Positions 1 through 8,855 of a DNA stretch of 44,969 nt are shown here, one piece after another. Position 1 is the stretch's first letter. The number at the start of each line of letters is the position of its first letter. Both the position numbers and the translations under genes were made by a program. Source of the DNA: Hydrogenophaga sp. (lineage in GTDB: Bacteria > Pseudomonadota > Gammaproteobacteria > Burkholderiales > Burkholderiaceae_C); the NCBI RefSeq assembly GCF_030656115.1, contig NZ_JAUSOO010000059.1, forward strand, positions 1 to 44,969, read 5' to 3'. Under the pieces are notes generated by a model. That model searched no databases, was not told where the DNA came from, and was given only the letters and a program-made list of their open reading frames with translations.

Positions 1-1058
<1,058 letters not shown>

Positions 1059-1121
1059 GCGCAGTTCAAAAATTTTGCGGGACAGACCTTCAGCTCTGTC
1101 CCCAACTGAATAAGGTCCACC

Positions 1122-2015
1122 ATGTCGATCTACATCAACAAAGACACCAAGGTCATCACCCAGGGCATCACCGGCAAGACCGGTCAGTTCCACACGGAAA
1201 AGTGCCAGGAATACGCGAACGGCAAAAACTGCTTCGTGGCCGGCGTGAACCCCAAGAAGGCCGGCGAGTCGATCTTCAACATCCCGATCTACAGCTCGGT
1301 CAAGGAAGCCGCATCGGAAACCGGCGCCACCGTGTCGGTGATCTACGTGCCGCCCGCCGGCGCAGCCGCTGCCATCTGGGAAGCCGTTGAGGCCGATCTG
1401 GACCTGGCCATCTGCATCACCGAAGGCATTCCGGTCAAGGACATGCTGGAAGTGCGCAACCGCATGAAGGCCAAGGAAGCCGCTGGCGGCAAGAAAACCC
1501 TGCTGCTGGGCCCCAACTGCCCCGGTCTGATCACGCCCGACGAGATCAAAATCGGCATCATGCCCGGTCACATCCACCGCAAAGGCCGCATCGGTGTCGT
1601 GTCCCGTTCGGGCACGCTGACCTATGAAGCCGTGGCACAGCTGACCGAAATCGGTCTGGGCCAGTCCAGCGCCGTGGGCATTGGTGGTGACCCGATCAAC
1701 GGCCTGAAGCACATCGACGTGATGCGCGCCTTCAACGACGATCCCGACACCGACGCCGTGATCATGATTGGCGAGATCGGTGGTCCCGACGAAGCCGAAG
1801 CAGCCCTCTGGTGCAAGGCCAACATGAAGAAGCCTATCGTGGGCTTCATCGCTGGCGTGACCGCTCCCGCAGGCAAGCGCATGGGCCACGCCGGTGCCCT
1901 GATTTCTGGTGGTGCCGACACGGCCGATGCCAAGCTCGCCATCATGGAAGAGTGTGGCTTCAAGGTCACGCGCAACCCGTCTGAAATGGCCAAGCTGCTC
2001 AAGGCGATGCTGTAA
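1122..2015 (+). CDS. sucD: Succinyl-CoA synthetase alpha subunit
   Basis: The 297-residue protein is full length for SucD (about 290). It binds CoA in an N-terminal Rossmann domain (GITGKTGQFHTE near residues 16-27) and carries the phosphorylated active-site histidine in the C-terminal segment RMGHAGALISGG, near residue 249. The start ATG is preceded by an AAGG-type ribosome binding site in taaggtccacc. It is the last gene of the sucCD operon, because a strong intrinsic terminator begins 29 bp after the stop. Nothing departs from the family. Confidence 0.98.
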   Translation: MSIYINKDTKVITQGITGKTGQFHTEKCQEYANGKNCFVAGVNPKKAGESIFNIPIYSSVKEAASETGATVSVIYVPPAGAAAAIWEAVEADLDLAICITEGIPVKDMLEVRNRMKAKEAAGGKKTLLLGPNCPGLITPDEIKIGIMPGHIHRKGRIGVVSRSGTLTYEAVAQLTEIGLGQSSAVGIGGDPINGLKHIDVMRAFNDDPDTDAVIMIGEIGGPDEAEAALWCKANMKKPIVGFIAGVTAPAGKRMGHAGALISGGADTADAKLAIMEECGFKVTRNPSEMAKLLKAML

Positions 2016-2043
2016 GCACAGACTGCCCAGGGTCAAGGACTCG

Positions 2044-2072
2044 AAGGACAACGGAAACGTTGTCCTTTTTTT
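2044..2072 (+). terminator. Rho-independent terminator of sucCD
   Basis: A perfect 10-bp stem (aaggacaacg at 2044-2053 with cgttgtcctt at 2058-2067) is closed by a GAAA tetraloop and runs into seven consecutive T residues. This is a textbook intrinsic terminator directly downstream of sucD. Confidence 0.95.
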
Positions 2073-2388
2073 ATGGATCGCGGTTGGTTAATGTGCCTCA
2101 GATCCACCCGAGGTCCACACAGCGCCCTGAACTGCCCGTCCGTCCTGCAACAAAATGAAGCAACTGTGCCGCGATTGACAATTCCGTTGCACCTCTTAAC
2201 GTGTCGTCGGCCTTAGGGAAACCGAAAACCCGTTCTCAGGACGCATCTGACAGACACACAAGCCAAGGCGGTTACGGACATGAACGGTCTCACCTGTTTT
2301 CGTTGTCGCCGTCATCCTGCCATTGGGGGATCCAAGCGGTCGCCACCGATTGGGAGGCGGTCGAAATCCAGCTATAAACGGCACCATC
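2073..2388 (+). promoter_or_regulatory. Intergenic region with sigma-70-like promoter for the phosphatase-FHA-cyclase run
   Basis: This 316-bp gap has no convincing gene. A TTGACA hexamer at 2175-2180, followed after 16 bp by a weak TAACGT (2197-2202), is the best promoter candidate. It would leave a leader of about 180 nt before the phosphatase start at 2389. Nothing else was recognised. Confidence 0.45.
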
Positions 2389-3174
2389 ATGATCTATGAG
2401 TATTTTTGTCTGACCGACACTGGCCGCTTGCGTGAGAGCAACGAAGATTCCGTGGTGCTCGATCCGGACAACCAAGTGGTGGTGCTGGCCGATGGCATGG
2501 GCGGTTACAACGCCGGTGAAGTGGCCAGTGTCATGGCCACCACGTTCATCAAGACCGAGCTGGGCCGCTGGCTGTCTGCAGGCGGTGCGCAGGCCAGTGC
2601 GCGCGAAATCAAGCGGGCAATGGAAATCTGTGTTGACAACGCCAACCAATCCATATTCAACGCGGCCAATTCCAACCCGCAGTATGAGGGCATGGGCACG
2701 ACCCTCGTTATGGGCGTGTTCCAAGGCTCGCGCGCCCTGATCGGGCATGTGGGCGATTCCCGTTGTTACCGGCTGCGCGGCAACACCCTCGTGCAGATCA
2801 CACGCGACCATTCCTTGCTGCAAGAGCAAATCGACGCCGGTCTTATTTCGCAGGAGCAAGCGCAGTACGCCACCCACAAAAACCTCGTCACCCGCGCACT
2901 GGGCGTGGAAGACACGGTGTTGCTCGAAGTCAACGAGTACCGGGCCGAAGAAGGCGACCTCTATTTGCTGTGTTCGGATGGCCTGAGCGACATGGTCACG
3001 GACGGGGGCATCACCGCCTTGCTGGTCTCGGCCGGTACGCTGGAAGAGAAGGGCCGCGCCCTGATTGACGCAGCCAATGGATGCGGCGGTCGCGATAACA
3101 TTTCTGTGATCCTGGCGTATGCCCGATCGAAGACCGTTCGCCGAGGTTTGCTCTCGCGCATGCTGCGTCAATAA
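2389..3174 (+). CDS. PPM/PP2C-type serine/threonine protein phosphatase
   Basis: The 261-residue protein is a single PP2C domain of the PrpC/Stp1 kind, a metal-dependent phosphatase that removes phosphate from Ser/Thr residues. Motifs appear in family order: RESNED (residues 15-20), the metal-binding LADGMGG (33-39), GTTLV, GHVGDSRCYR, TRDHSLL, LYLLCSDGLSDMV and GGRDNISVI. The open frame extends upstream to 2323, but ATG 2389 is preferred because the extra 22 residues are proline/arginine-rich and fall outside the domain. The next gene, 47 bp downstream, encodes an FHA phosphothreonine-binding protein. The two are therefore likely to share phosphorylated partners, although no Ser/Thr kinase is visible in the window. 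Confidence 0.92.
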   Translation: MIYEYFCLTDTGRLRESNEDSVVLDPDNQVVVLADGMGGYNAGEVASVMATTFIKTELGRWLSAGGAQASAREIKRAMEICVDNANQSIFNAANSNPQYEGMGTTLVMGVFQGSRALIGHVGDSRCYRLRGNTLVQITRDHSLLQEQIDAGLISQEQAQYATHKNLVTRALGVEDTVLLEVNEYRAEEGDLYLLCSDGLSDMVTDGGITALLVSAGTLEEKGRALIDAANGCGGRDNISVILAYARSKTVRRGLLSRMLRQ

Positions 3175-3221
3175 ACCCATTTTTACACTGAATAGTCAAT
3201 CAGGTTCCACAGGAGTCGGCC

Positions 3222-3845
3222 ATGCCGAAAATGTTCATTTCCATCGACGGTGTTGTCATCAAGGAGGTGCAACTCACCAAAGACCGTTCAACCCTCGGTC
3301 GCCGTCCTTACAACGATATCGTGATCGACAACCTCGCCGTCAGCGGGGAGCATGCCGTTTTGCAAATGACGGGCTCCAAGGTGTTCCTGGAAGACCTCAA
3401 CAGCACCAACGGCACCTACGTCAACGGCAAAGCCGTCAAAAAGCAGCTGTTGCAAAGCGGTGACACCATCGAAATTGGCAAATACCAGATCAAGTTTGTG
3501 AACGACGGCGCGCTGGAGAAGCCGGAGAAAACCATGGGCAGCAGCGCCAAGGCTGCAGCCGACGCGCCCTTGACTCCCGCCGGGGCTCAGGCCGCTGTCA
3601 AAGTGATGTCGGGGCCCTCGGTCGGACGCCAGGTCCCGCTGCTCAAAGTGGTCACCACCATTGGCAAGCCCGGTGTGGCTGTGGCGGCCATCACCCGCCG
3701 CTCGACCGGCTACGTGGTTGCGCTGGTTGAAGGCGCCATCAAGCCCACGCTCAACGGCAACCCCATCGGCACCGAAGCCGTTAACCTGAGCCATGGTGAT
3801 CTGATCGAGCTGGCTGGAACGCAGATGCAATTCGTCCTGCAATGA
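3222..3845 (+). CDS. FHA-domain protein, probably tandem FHA
   Basis: The 207-residue cytoplasmic protein starts with a canonical FHA domain (residues about 1-95), a phosphothreonine-peptide binding fold. Visible are GRRPYNDI (from residue 26), the SGEH serine/histidine pair (41-44) and STNGTYVNG (61-69). After an alanine-rich linker, residues about 118-207 look like a second FHA-like sandwich (LLKVVTTIGKP, PTLNGNPI, LSHGDLIELAG). This second unit lacks the Ser-x-x-His binding pair and is probably degenerate. An AGGAG ribosome site precedes the ATG. The protein sits between a PP2C phosphatase and a cyclase, suggesting that it reads phosphorylation and couples it to the cyclase. That coupling is inference. 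Confidence 0.9.
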   Translation: MPKMFISIDGVVIKEVQLTKDRSTLGRRPYNDIVIDNLAVSGEHAVLQMTGSKVFLEDLNSTNGTYVNGKAVKKQLLQSGDTIEIGKYQIKFVNDGALEKPEKTMGSSAKAAADAPLTPAGAQAAVKVMSGPSVGRQVPLLKVVTTIGKPGVAVAAITRRSTGYVVALVEGAIKPTLNGNPIGTEAVNLSHGDLIELAGTQMQFVLQ

Positions 3846-3897
3846 TGATGCCGGCACACGCAGGCCCAAGGTAGCCAGCCCCCGGCATCGAGTGCCC

Positions 3898-6168
3898 ATG
3901 CAGGCCCTGACCCAACACGGCCCGCGCATCGCCGTCACGCTGCTGCCGCTCATTTTGGTGCTGCTGCACGCTCTGGGCGTGGTGCCCATGGGCATGCTGC
4001 AGCGGCTGGACGACATCATCTACGACACCCGACTGCGTGCCACCATGCCCGGCACCCTGGATGACCGGGTGGTGATTGTCGATATCGACGAAAAAAGCCT
4101 GGCCGAGGTGGGCCGTTGGCCTTGGTCACGCAACCACATGGCCCGGCTGGTCGACACCCTGTTCGAAGACCAACGCATTGCCCTGCTCGGGTTCGACACC
4201 GTTTTTGCCGAGCCCGACGACAGCTCGGGTCTGCGCCAACTGCAGCAACTCGCCAGCGGTCCCCTGGCCGACCAACCCGGTTTTGCCCAGCGCCTGCAAA
4301 GCCTGCAACCCAAGCTGGACTTTGACGCCCAGTTCGCCCGCGCGCTGCAAGGCCGACCGGTGGTGCTGGGCTACTACTTCACCAGCGACCGCGACGGCCG
4401 CACCAGCGGCGTGCTGCCCGAGCCCGTCATACAGCCCGAAGCGCTGCAAGGCCGCCGCCTGCCCGCCACCCGCTGGGACGGCTTTGGCGCCAACATCGCC
4501 CCGTTGGTCCAAGCCGCGCCCAGGGCAGGTTTTTTCAATGCCATCACCAGCAACGACGGCGTGGTGCGGTCCCTGCCCCTGCTCGCTGAACACGAAGGCC
4601 GCTACTACGAATCGCTCTCGCTGGCCATGTTCCGCCTGTTGCTTGACTCACCCCGCGTCGAGCCCGGTTTTGCAGGCGAAAGCCAGCGTGCGCTCGATCA
4701 CCAGGCGCTCCAGAGTGTGCGGCTAACCGCAAACGGCGCCCCGCCAGGCAGCGCCTCGTTGGCCATCCCGGTGGACCAGCGCGTGGCCACCCTCGTGCCC
4801 TACCGCGGCCCCGGCGGGCCACGGGGCGGCTCATTTACCTACGTGTCTGCGGCGGACGTGCTAGCGGGCCGTCTGCCCATCGGCCGGTTGAACAACAAAA
4901 TTGTGCTGGTTGGTACCACCGCCCCTGGTCTGCTCGACTTGCGCGTGACACCCGTGGGTGAAACCTACCCCGGCGTGGAAACCCATGCCAACCTCATCGT
5001 GGGTCTGCTCGACGGCGGACTCATCAGCAAGCCCGACTACGCATTGGGCTACGAAATCATCGTGCTGGTGAGTGCAGGCCTGGTACTCGCCCTGGCCCTG
5101 CCGCTGCTCAGCGCCGGACGTGCGGTTGCACTCAGCGCAGGCGTGGTGGCCGGCGTGGTTGGCCTGAACTTCTGGCTCTACCTCGGCCACGGCCTGGTGC
5201 TTCCACTCGCCAGCACCCTCGTCATGGCCGTGTTCGCCTTTGCACTCAACATGAGCTATGGCTACCTGGTCGAAAGCCGCTCCAAACGCGAACTGGCCCA
5301 GCTTTTTGGCACCTACGTGCCGCCCGAGTTGGTCGACGAAATGGTGAAACACCCCGACCGCTACAGCATGACCGCCACCACGCGCGAACTCACGGTCATG
5401 TTTTGCGACATGCGCGGCTTCACCCAACTCTCAGAAACCATGGAGCCCACCCAGCTCCAGGCCCTGCTCAACACCGTATTCAGCCGCCTGACCACCGTCA
5501 TACGCAACCACCGCGGCACCATCGACAAATACATGGGCGACTGCGTCATGGCCTTCTGGGGTGCTCCCGTGCACACCCCCAACCATGCCACCCTGGCCGT
5601 GCAAGCCGCACAAGGCATGGTCGCCGCCATCGAACAAGTCAACCGCGAACACGCCCGTGAAGGCCTGCCCGCCATCGGCGTCGGCATTGGCATCAACACC
5701 GGTGCCATGTGCGTTGGCGACATGGGATCAACCTTGCGCCGCAGCTACACCGTCGTCGGCGACGCCGTCAACCTCGGCGCCCGCCTCGAAGGCCTGTCCC
5801 GCCTTTACGGCTCAGACATCATCGTCAGCGAAACCACCCAAATCCAGGCCACCCAGTTTCGCTGGCAAGAACTTGACCGTGTGCGCGTCAAAGGCAAAGC
5901 CAGCGCCGTGACCATCTTTACCCCGCTCGATACCCACGACACCGCCCCCCCGAACCCCGAGCAAGCCGAAGAGCTGCGCCAGTGGCAGCTCGCCCTGCAA
6001 GCCTGGCGCGAGCAAGACTGGGACCCGTGCGAACACCATTTGCACAACCTGCGGCGCCAAAACGAGAAAAAAGTCCTTTACCGCCTCTACGCCGAACGGG
6101 TAGCCTTGGCAAGGCAGCACCCGCCCCACCCCATGTGGGACGGCACCACCCACTTCGAAACCAAATAA
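3898..6168 (+). CDS. CHASE2-domain class III adenylate/guanylate cyclase
   Basis: This membrane-bound nucleotide cyclase has about 756 residues. An N-terminal membrane helix (about 8-30) is followed by a periplasmic CHASE2 sensor region ending in KIVLVGTTAPGLLDL and YPGVETHAN. Three hydrophobic helices lie at about 385-460. The class III catalytic domain begins near residue 497 with LTVMFCDMRGFT (first metal aspartate), then DKYMGDCVMAFWG (second metal aspartate, with the upstream Lys favouring ATP) and SYTVVGDAVNLGARLEG. An in-frame GTG at 3892 is an alternative start; ATG 3898 is listed. Its distal neighbour, 36 bp downstream, is a class II cyclic-nucleotide phosphodiesterase-like gene, so synthesis and hydrolysis of cAMP may be genetically paired. 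The sensed ligand is unknown. Confidence 0.92.
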   Translation: MQALTQHGPRIAVTLLPLILVLLHALGVVPMGMLQRLDDIIYDTRLRATMPGTLDDRVVIVDIDEKSLAEVGRWPWSRNHMARLVDTLFEDQRIALLGFDTVFAEPDDSSGLRQLQQLASGPLADQPGFAQRLQSLQPKLDFDAQFARALQGRPVVLGYYFTSDRDGRTSGVLPEPVIQPEALQGRRLPATRWDGFGANIAPLVQAAPRAGFFNAITSNDGVVRSLPLLAEHEGRYYESLSLAMFRLLLDSPRVEPGFAGESQRALDHQALQSVRLTANGAPPGSASLAIPVDQRVATLVPYRGPGGPRGGSFTYVSAADVLAGRLPIGRLNNKIVLVGTTAPGLLDLRVTPVGETYPGVETHANLIVGLLDGGLISKPDYALGYEIIVLVSAGLVLALALPLLSAGRAVALSAGVVAGVVGLNFWLYLGHGLVLPLASTLVMAVFAFALNMSYGYLVESRSKRELAQLFGTYVPPELVDEMVKHPDRYSMTATTRELTVMFCDMRGFTQLSETMEPTQLQALLNTVFSRLTTVIRNHRGTIDKYMGDCVMAFWGAPVHTPNHATLAVQAAQGMVAAIEQVNREHAREGLPAIGVGIGINTGAMCVGDMGSTLRRSYTVVGDAVNLGARLEGLSRLYGSDIIVSETTQIQATQFRWQELDRVRVKGKASAVTIFTPLDTHDTAPPNPEQAEELRQWQLALQAWREQDWDPCEHHLHNLRRQNEKKVLYRLYAERVALARQHPPHPMWDGTTHFETK

Positions 6169-6204
6169 GCCAGCCCCGCTGGCCACCACCGAGCCACACC
6201 GCCC

Positions 6205-7017
6205 ATGCGCGTCAGAGTTCTCGGCTGTTCCGGCGCCATCGCGCAGGGCTGCCGCACCACCTCCTTCTTGCTGGACGACGACGTCCTGATTGATGCCGGT
6301 ACCGGTGTGGGCGACCTCACCCTCGACGAAATGGGTTCTATCCAACACGTCCTGCTCACGCACGCCCACCTCGACCACATCGCCTGCCTTCCCCTCATGC
6401 TTGACGCCGTGGCCGCTCGCCGTCTCGCCGCAAGTGCCCCACCCCTGCAGGTACACGCCCTGCCTGCCACCATCCAAGCCCTCAAGACCCACATCTTCAA
6501 CAACCTCATCTGGCCCGACTTCTCCCGCTTGCCCCACGCCGACACCCCGCTCATGCACTTCGTACCCATCGCCGTGGGCCAAGTGCTGCACCTGGGCGGC
6601 AAAACCATAGAACCCCTGCCCGCCGTGCACACCGTACCCGCCGTGGGCTATGCCGCCGCCGCCGCCAGCGGGCATTGGGTTTTCAGCGGCGACACCGAAC
6701 GCAACCCCGCCTTCTGGCAGCGCGTCAACCAGCTCCCCGTGGCCCTGTTGATCATCGAAACCGCCTTCAGCAACCGAGAAAAAGACCTCGCCCGGCGCAG
6801 CCTGCACCTGTCACCCGGCACCCTCGCCCAAGAACTGGCCCAGATCAACCCCCAGCCGCCCCATGGCCGCTACCCCATCTACATCACCCACACCAAGCCC
6901 GCCGAAACCGGCTTGATCATGGAAGAAATAGCGCGCTTCGACGGCCCCCCCAGCCAACCCCAACACCCCAGCCACGACATCCGCTGGCTCAGCGCGGGCA
7001 TGGTGTTTGAGTTGTGA
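6205..7017 (+). CDS. MBL-fold class II 3',5'-cyclic-nucleotide phosphodiesterase-like protein
   Basis: The 270-residue protein has the metallo-beta-lactamase fold. THAHLDHI (residues about 52-59) supplies the HxHxDH zinc ligands, and further ligands follow in HTVPAVGY, FSGDT and the C-terminal YITHTKP. The N-terminal layout (TTSFLLDDDVLIDAGTGVGDL) and the HAHLDH signature resemble class II cAMP phosphodiesterases (PDEase_II) more than RNase Z or glyoxalase II. Location directly after a class III cyclase supports cAMP hydrolysis. A generic MBL hydrolase remains possible. There is no signal peptide, so it is cytoplasmic. Confidence 0.82.
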   Translation: MRVRVLGCSGAIAQGCRTTSFLLDDDVLIDAGTGVGDLTLDEMGSIQHVLLTHAHLDHIACLPLMLDAVAARRLAASAPPLQVHALPATIQALKTHIFNNLIWPDFSRLPHADTPLMHFVPIAVGQVLHLGGKTIEPLPAVHTVPAVGYAAAAASGHWVFSGDTERNPAFWQRVNQLPVALLIIETAFSNREKDLARRSLHLSPGTLAQELAQINPQPPHGRYPIYITHTKPAETGLIMEEIARFDGPPSQPQHPSHDIRWLSAGMVFEL

Positions 7018-7064
7018 GGCGCTGACGAAGGAGCGCAGCACACTGCGGCTGCGGGCTGTATCTG

Positions 7065-7100
7065 GCCCCTTCCCCCGCTGGGAGAAGGCTGGGATGGGGC
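7065..7100. repeat. Dispersed palindromic repeat, family A (single copy)
   Basis: The core cccttcccccgctggga, followed by gaaggctgggatgggg, closely matches the right arm of the element at 19987-20023. Such GC-rich REP-like sequences are scattered between genes in Comamonadaceae genomes. Confidence 0.65.
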
Positions 7101-7208
7101 GCGGGCATACCAAACTGGCTGTGGCCAGCAAAAAAACCGTTGTGCCTGCTCACCCGAAAAAGCGGGGCGCCACACGTTGTCATGCCATGGCAACGGGACA
7201 AGTGGCTG

Positions 7209-7233
7209 CAGAGTGACAAAAATTGTCACTCTG
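7209..7233. promoter_or_regulatory. Probable enhancer-binding-protein (PilR-type) site
   Basis: A near-perfect inverted repeat, cagagtgaca at 7209-7218 and tgtcactctg at 7224-7233, lies about 110 bp upstream of the pilA sigma-54 promoter. Two more half-sites of the form TGTCACCC/CGTCACCC follow at about 7254-7292. Position and TGTC content fit a PilR activator cluster as known in Pseudomonas. The assignment to PilR is inference. Confidence 0.5.
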
Positions 7234-7340
7234 ACCGTGCAGGACACGTTTTGTCACCCCGAACCGGCGTGGCCATACACAAAACGTCACCCCATGTTTC
7301 AAAGTCGGGCAAAAACCCTCAAAATGGGCTGGGTTGGTGC

Positions 7341-7356
7341 TGGCACGGACTATGCT
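7341..7356 (+). promoter_or_regulatory. Sigma-54 promoter of pilA
   Basis: The sequence tggcacggactatgct matches the RpoN consensus TGGCACG-R-N3-TTGCW with a single mismatch. The GG (7342-7343) and GC (7354-7355) dinucleotides are spaced by exactly 12 positions. It lies 53 bp before the pilA start, as expected for a PilSR/RpoN-controlled pilin gene. Confidence 0.8.
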
Positions 7357-7408
7357 GTACACCAACCGCAACCAATCCCATCCTGTTCCCCTTCAAAGGA
7401 GTTTTCTC

Positions 7409-7855
7409 ATGAAGCATTCCATGCAAAAAGGTTTCACCCTCATCGAACTGATGATCGTGGTGGCTATTATTGGTATTTTGGCTGCTGTGGCATTGCCTGC
7501 TTATCAAAGCTACACGGGCAAGGCGCAAGTTGCAACTGGATTGACGGAAATTGCAGCCGCCAAAGTCAATATTGATACCGCTATTAGCAGTGGCGTGTCG
7601 GCAGCTGTCGACGTGACTGATTTGGCAGATATCAAGCCATATGGATTTACAGCTGCATCGTCTGAGCGCTGCTCGGCCTACGCAGTAAAGATTGCTACAA
7701 CGGGTGTAGCTTCAATTGCATGTACTCTCAAGGGAAGTCCTGACATTGTCGGCAAAACTATTACTGTAAGTCGTACCGCTGAAGGTGCCTGGACTTGTGG
7801 TACCACTGTTACGGCAGCCTCAGGTTTGGTTCCAAAGGGTTGTACCGGCGCGTAA
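7409..7855 (+). CDS. pilA: Type IV major pilin
   Basis: The product is a 148-residue prepilin. The leader MKHSMQKG is cut by the prepilin peptidase before F9, and the mature N terminus [20 protein letters not shown] is the hallmark hydrophobic helix of class IVa pilins, with Glu5 conserved. Four cysteines are present (in ERCSAY, IACTLKG, TCGTTV and PKGCTG), the last two framing a probable C-terminal D-loop. ATG 7409 is chosen because of its AAAGGAG ribosome site and the leader. An upstream in-frame extension has no leader character. The gene is visibly poorer in G+C than its neighbours, which is common for variable pilin genes and may indicate horizontal exchange. Confidence 0.95.
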   Translation: MKHSMQKGFTLIELMIVVAIIGILAAVALPAYQSYTGKAQVATGLTEIAAAKVNIDTAISSGVSAAVDVTDLADIKPYGFTAASSERCSAYAVKIATTGVASIACTLKGSPDIVGKTITVSRTAEGAWTCGTTVTAASGLVPKGCTGA

Positions 7856-7912
7856 AGTTTGTTCGTGTCTTTGTTAATTATTTTATTAATTTAGACGCTG
7901 TATAAAACTTAC

Positions 7913-7942
7913 TAACTAAAGGCCATTAATGGCCTTTAGTTA
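7913..7942 (+). terminator. Hairpin terminator after pilA
   Basis: A 12-bp perfect stem (taactaaaggcc with ggcctttagtta) around the six bases attaat lies 58 bp after the pilA stop. It is followed by only a short T-rich tail. The 57-bp spacer between the stop and the hairpin is very AT-rich. Confidence 0.7.
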
Positions 7943-7956
7943 TTTCTGGTGCAAAC

Positions 7957-8096
7957 GGCTTTGTTGCACAAAGCAGACTCCCCTAGCTGGTAGCCTCGGG
8001 GCATGACTAAACCCAAAGACGCCAAGACGCGCTGCAAGACCACCAACTAGGCCGCGCTCAAAGCTCGAGGGTCGTTGACGATCTGGCTTGACAAAG
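7957..8096 (+). mobile_element. Remnant of an IS5-family insertion sequence
   Basis: ggctttgttgcacaaagc (7957-7974) resembles the terminal inverted repeat of IS5-family elements. An ATG at 8003 then opens MTKPKDAKTRCKTTN, a stop codon (TAG where the family has TGG/Trp), and AALKARGSLTIWLDKD in the same frame. The SLTIW(F/L)D block is the conserved transposase N terminus. Similarity ends abruptly near 8096, just before the 18-bp repeat at 8108. The element is a dead left end with no DDE domain. Confidence 0.75.
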
Positions 8097-8107
8097 ACAC
8101 AAAAAAC

Positions 8108-8125
8108 GGGGTCAGATTCCAATTC
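8108..8125. repeat. 18-bp direct repeat, copy 1
   Basis: ggggtcagattccaattc is repeated, with one change in the last base, at 9457-9474. The two copies bracket the XRE/AbiEii gene pair in the same orientation. Copy 1 abuts the IS remnant. Confidence 0.8.
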
Positions 8126-8141
8126 CCCAATCCTGACCAGC

Positions 8142-8855
8142 CTACTCCGCAGGTCGCATTTGCCGCAAGCGGCGAATTTTCTGCCACAGCAGTGCCTTGG
8201 GCACGGCGTTGATGGCCATGGCTTGCATGCACCGTTCCAGCCAGCCTGAGCGGTTTTGCAGGCGGTCAATGGCCTTGCCCAAATCGCGTGTGACGGCCAG
8301 ACCGTAGGCCTGTTCTGCCTTGACGAGGGCATGGCGCAGCAAAGGCAGCGGCAGGTTCATCATGGCCAGGTCGATGACGTCGCGGCTGAATACACCGTCA
8401 TCGGCTTGCCTGTCCGAGTTGGCCAGCAGTTTGGATGCAGCCAAATCCAAAGGCGTTAAGGTGGCTATGCCACAGATCAAATCCTTCGGTCCCGGTGGGT
8501 CCAGTGCGATCCGCGCTTCGCGCACGATCTCCAATTTGATGGCGTGTCCGTCCATTTGCACCTGCGTTCGGATGCCGTATTGGTCGATGCGAATGTCGTG
8601 CGATACGGTCAAAGGCAGCGCGCTGGAATGAACAATGGCGTTCAGACCGGCCGGGCCGCTCATCAAGTTTCTCAGCTCACGGTAGCCTGTTGCATCGGAC
8701 ACCAGAAAGTCGATATCGACCGACTCGCGGTATTCACCGTATCGAAGCGCTATGCAGGTGCCGCCGCCAAACCACACGCTGTGTTGACGCAGCAACGGGC
8801 CATTGATGGCGGTCAGCACGCGGGCAATGCGCTGGTGGTGTGGGCGTTCAAACAT
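8142..8855 (-). CDS. AbiEii/AbiGii-type nucleotidyltransferase toxin
   Basis: The 237-residue protein carries the minimal nucleotidyltransferase core of the AbiEii family: a GGGT turn at residues 30-33, then ESVDIDFLV, in which D47 and D49 are the metal ligands of the hG-G[S/T]...DxD motif. A helical C-terminal region (about 140-237) follows. Family members transfer nucleotides to targets such as tRNA and act as growth-blocking toxins, and AbiE systems also abort phage infection. The gene starts inside the 3' end of the upstream XRE gene (8-bp overlap), the usual antitoxin-toxin order. The partner is an XRE protein rather than the winged-helix AbiEi, so the pair is not classical AbiE. Confidence 0.85.
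   Translation of the reverse strand: MFERPHHQRIARVLTAINGPLLRQHSVWFGGGTCIALRYGEYRESVDIDFLVSDATGYRELRNLMSGPAGLNAIVHSSALPLTVSHDIRIDQYGIRTQVQMDGHAIKLEIVREARIALDPPGPKDLICGIATLTPLDLAASKLLANSDRQADDGVFSRDVIDLAMMNLPLPLLRHALVKAEQAYGLAVTRDLGKAIDRLQNRSGWLERCMQAMAINAVPKALLWQKIRRLRQMRPAE

Larger units (their letters stand above)
7018..7408 (+). other. Intergenic region upstream of pilA
   Basis: This 391-bp non-coding stretch holds a dispersed GC-rich palindromic repeat (7065-7100), an inverted repeat of GTGACA boxes (7209-7233) with further TTTTGTCACCC and AACGTCACCCC boxes at about 7250-7292, and a sigma-54 promoter (7341-7356). No gene is seen in it. Confidence 0.6.

Noticed and set aside
7209..7233. 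CRP/Vfr (cAMP receptor) site upstream of pilA
   Set aside because: GTGA and TCAC half-sites are present but separated by 9 bases rather than the 6 needed. Position and boxes fit an enhancer-binding protein better.
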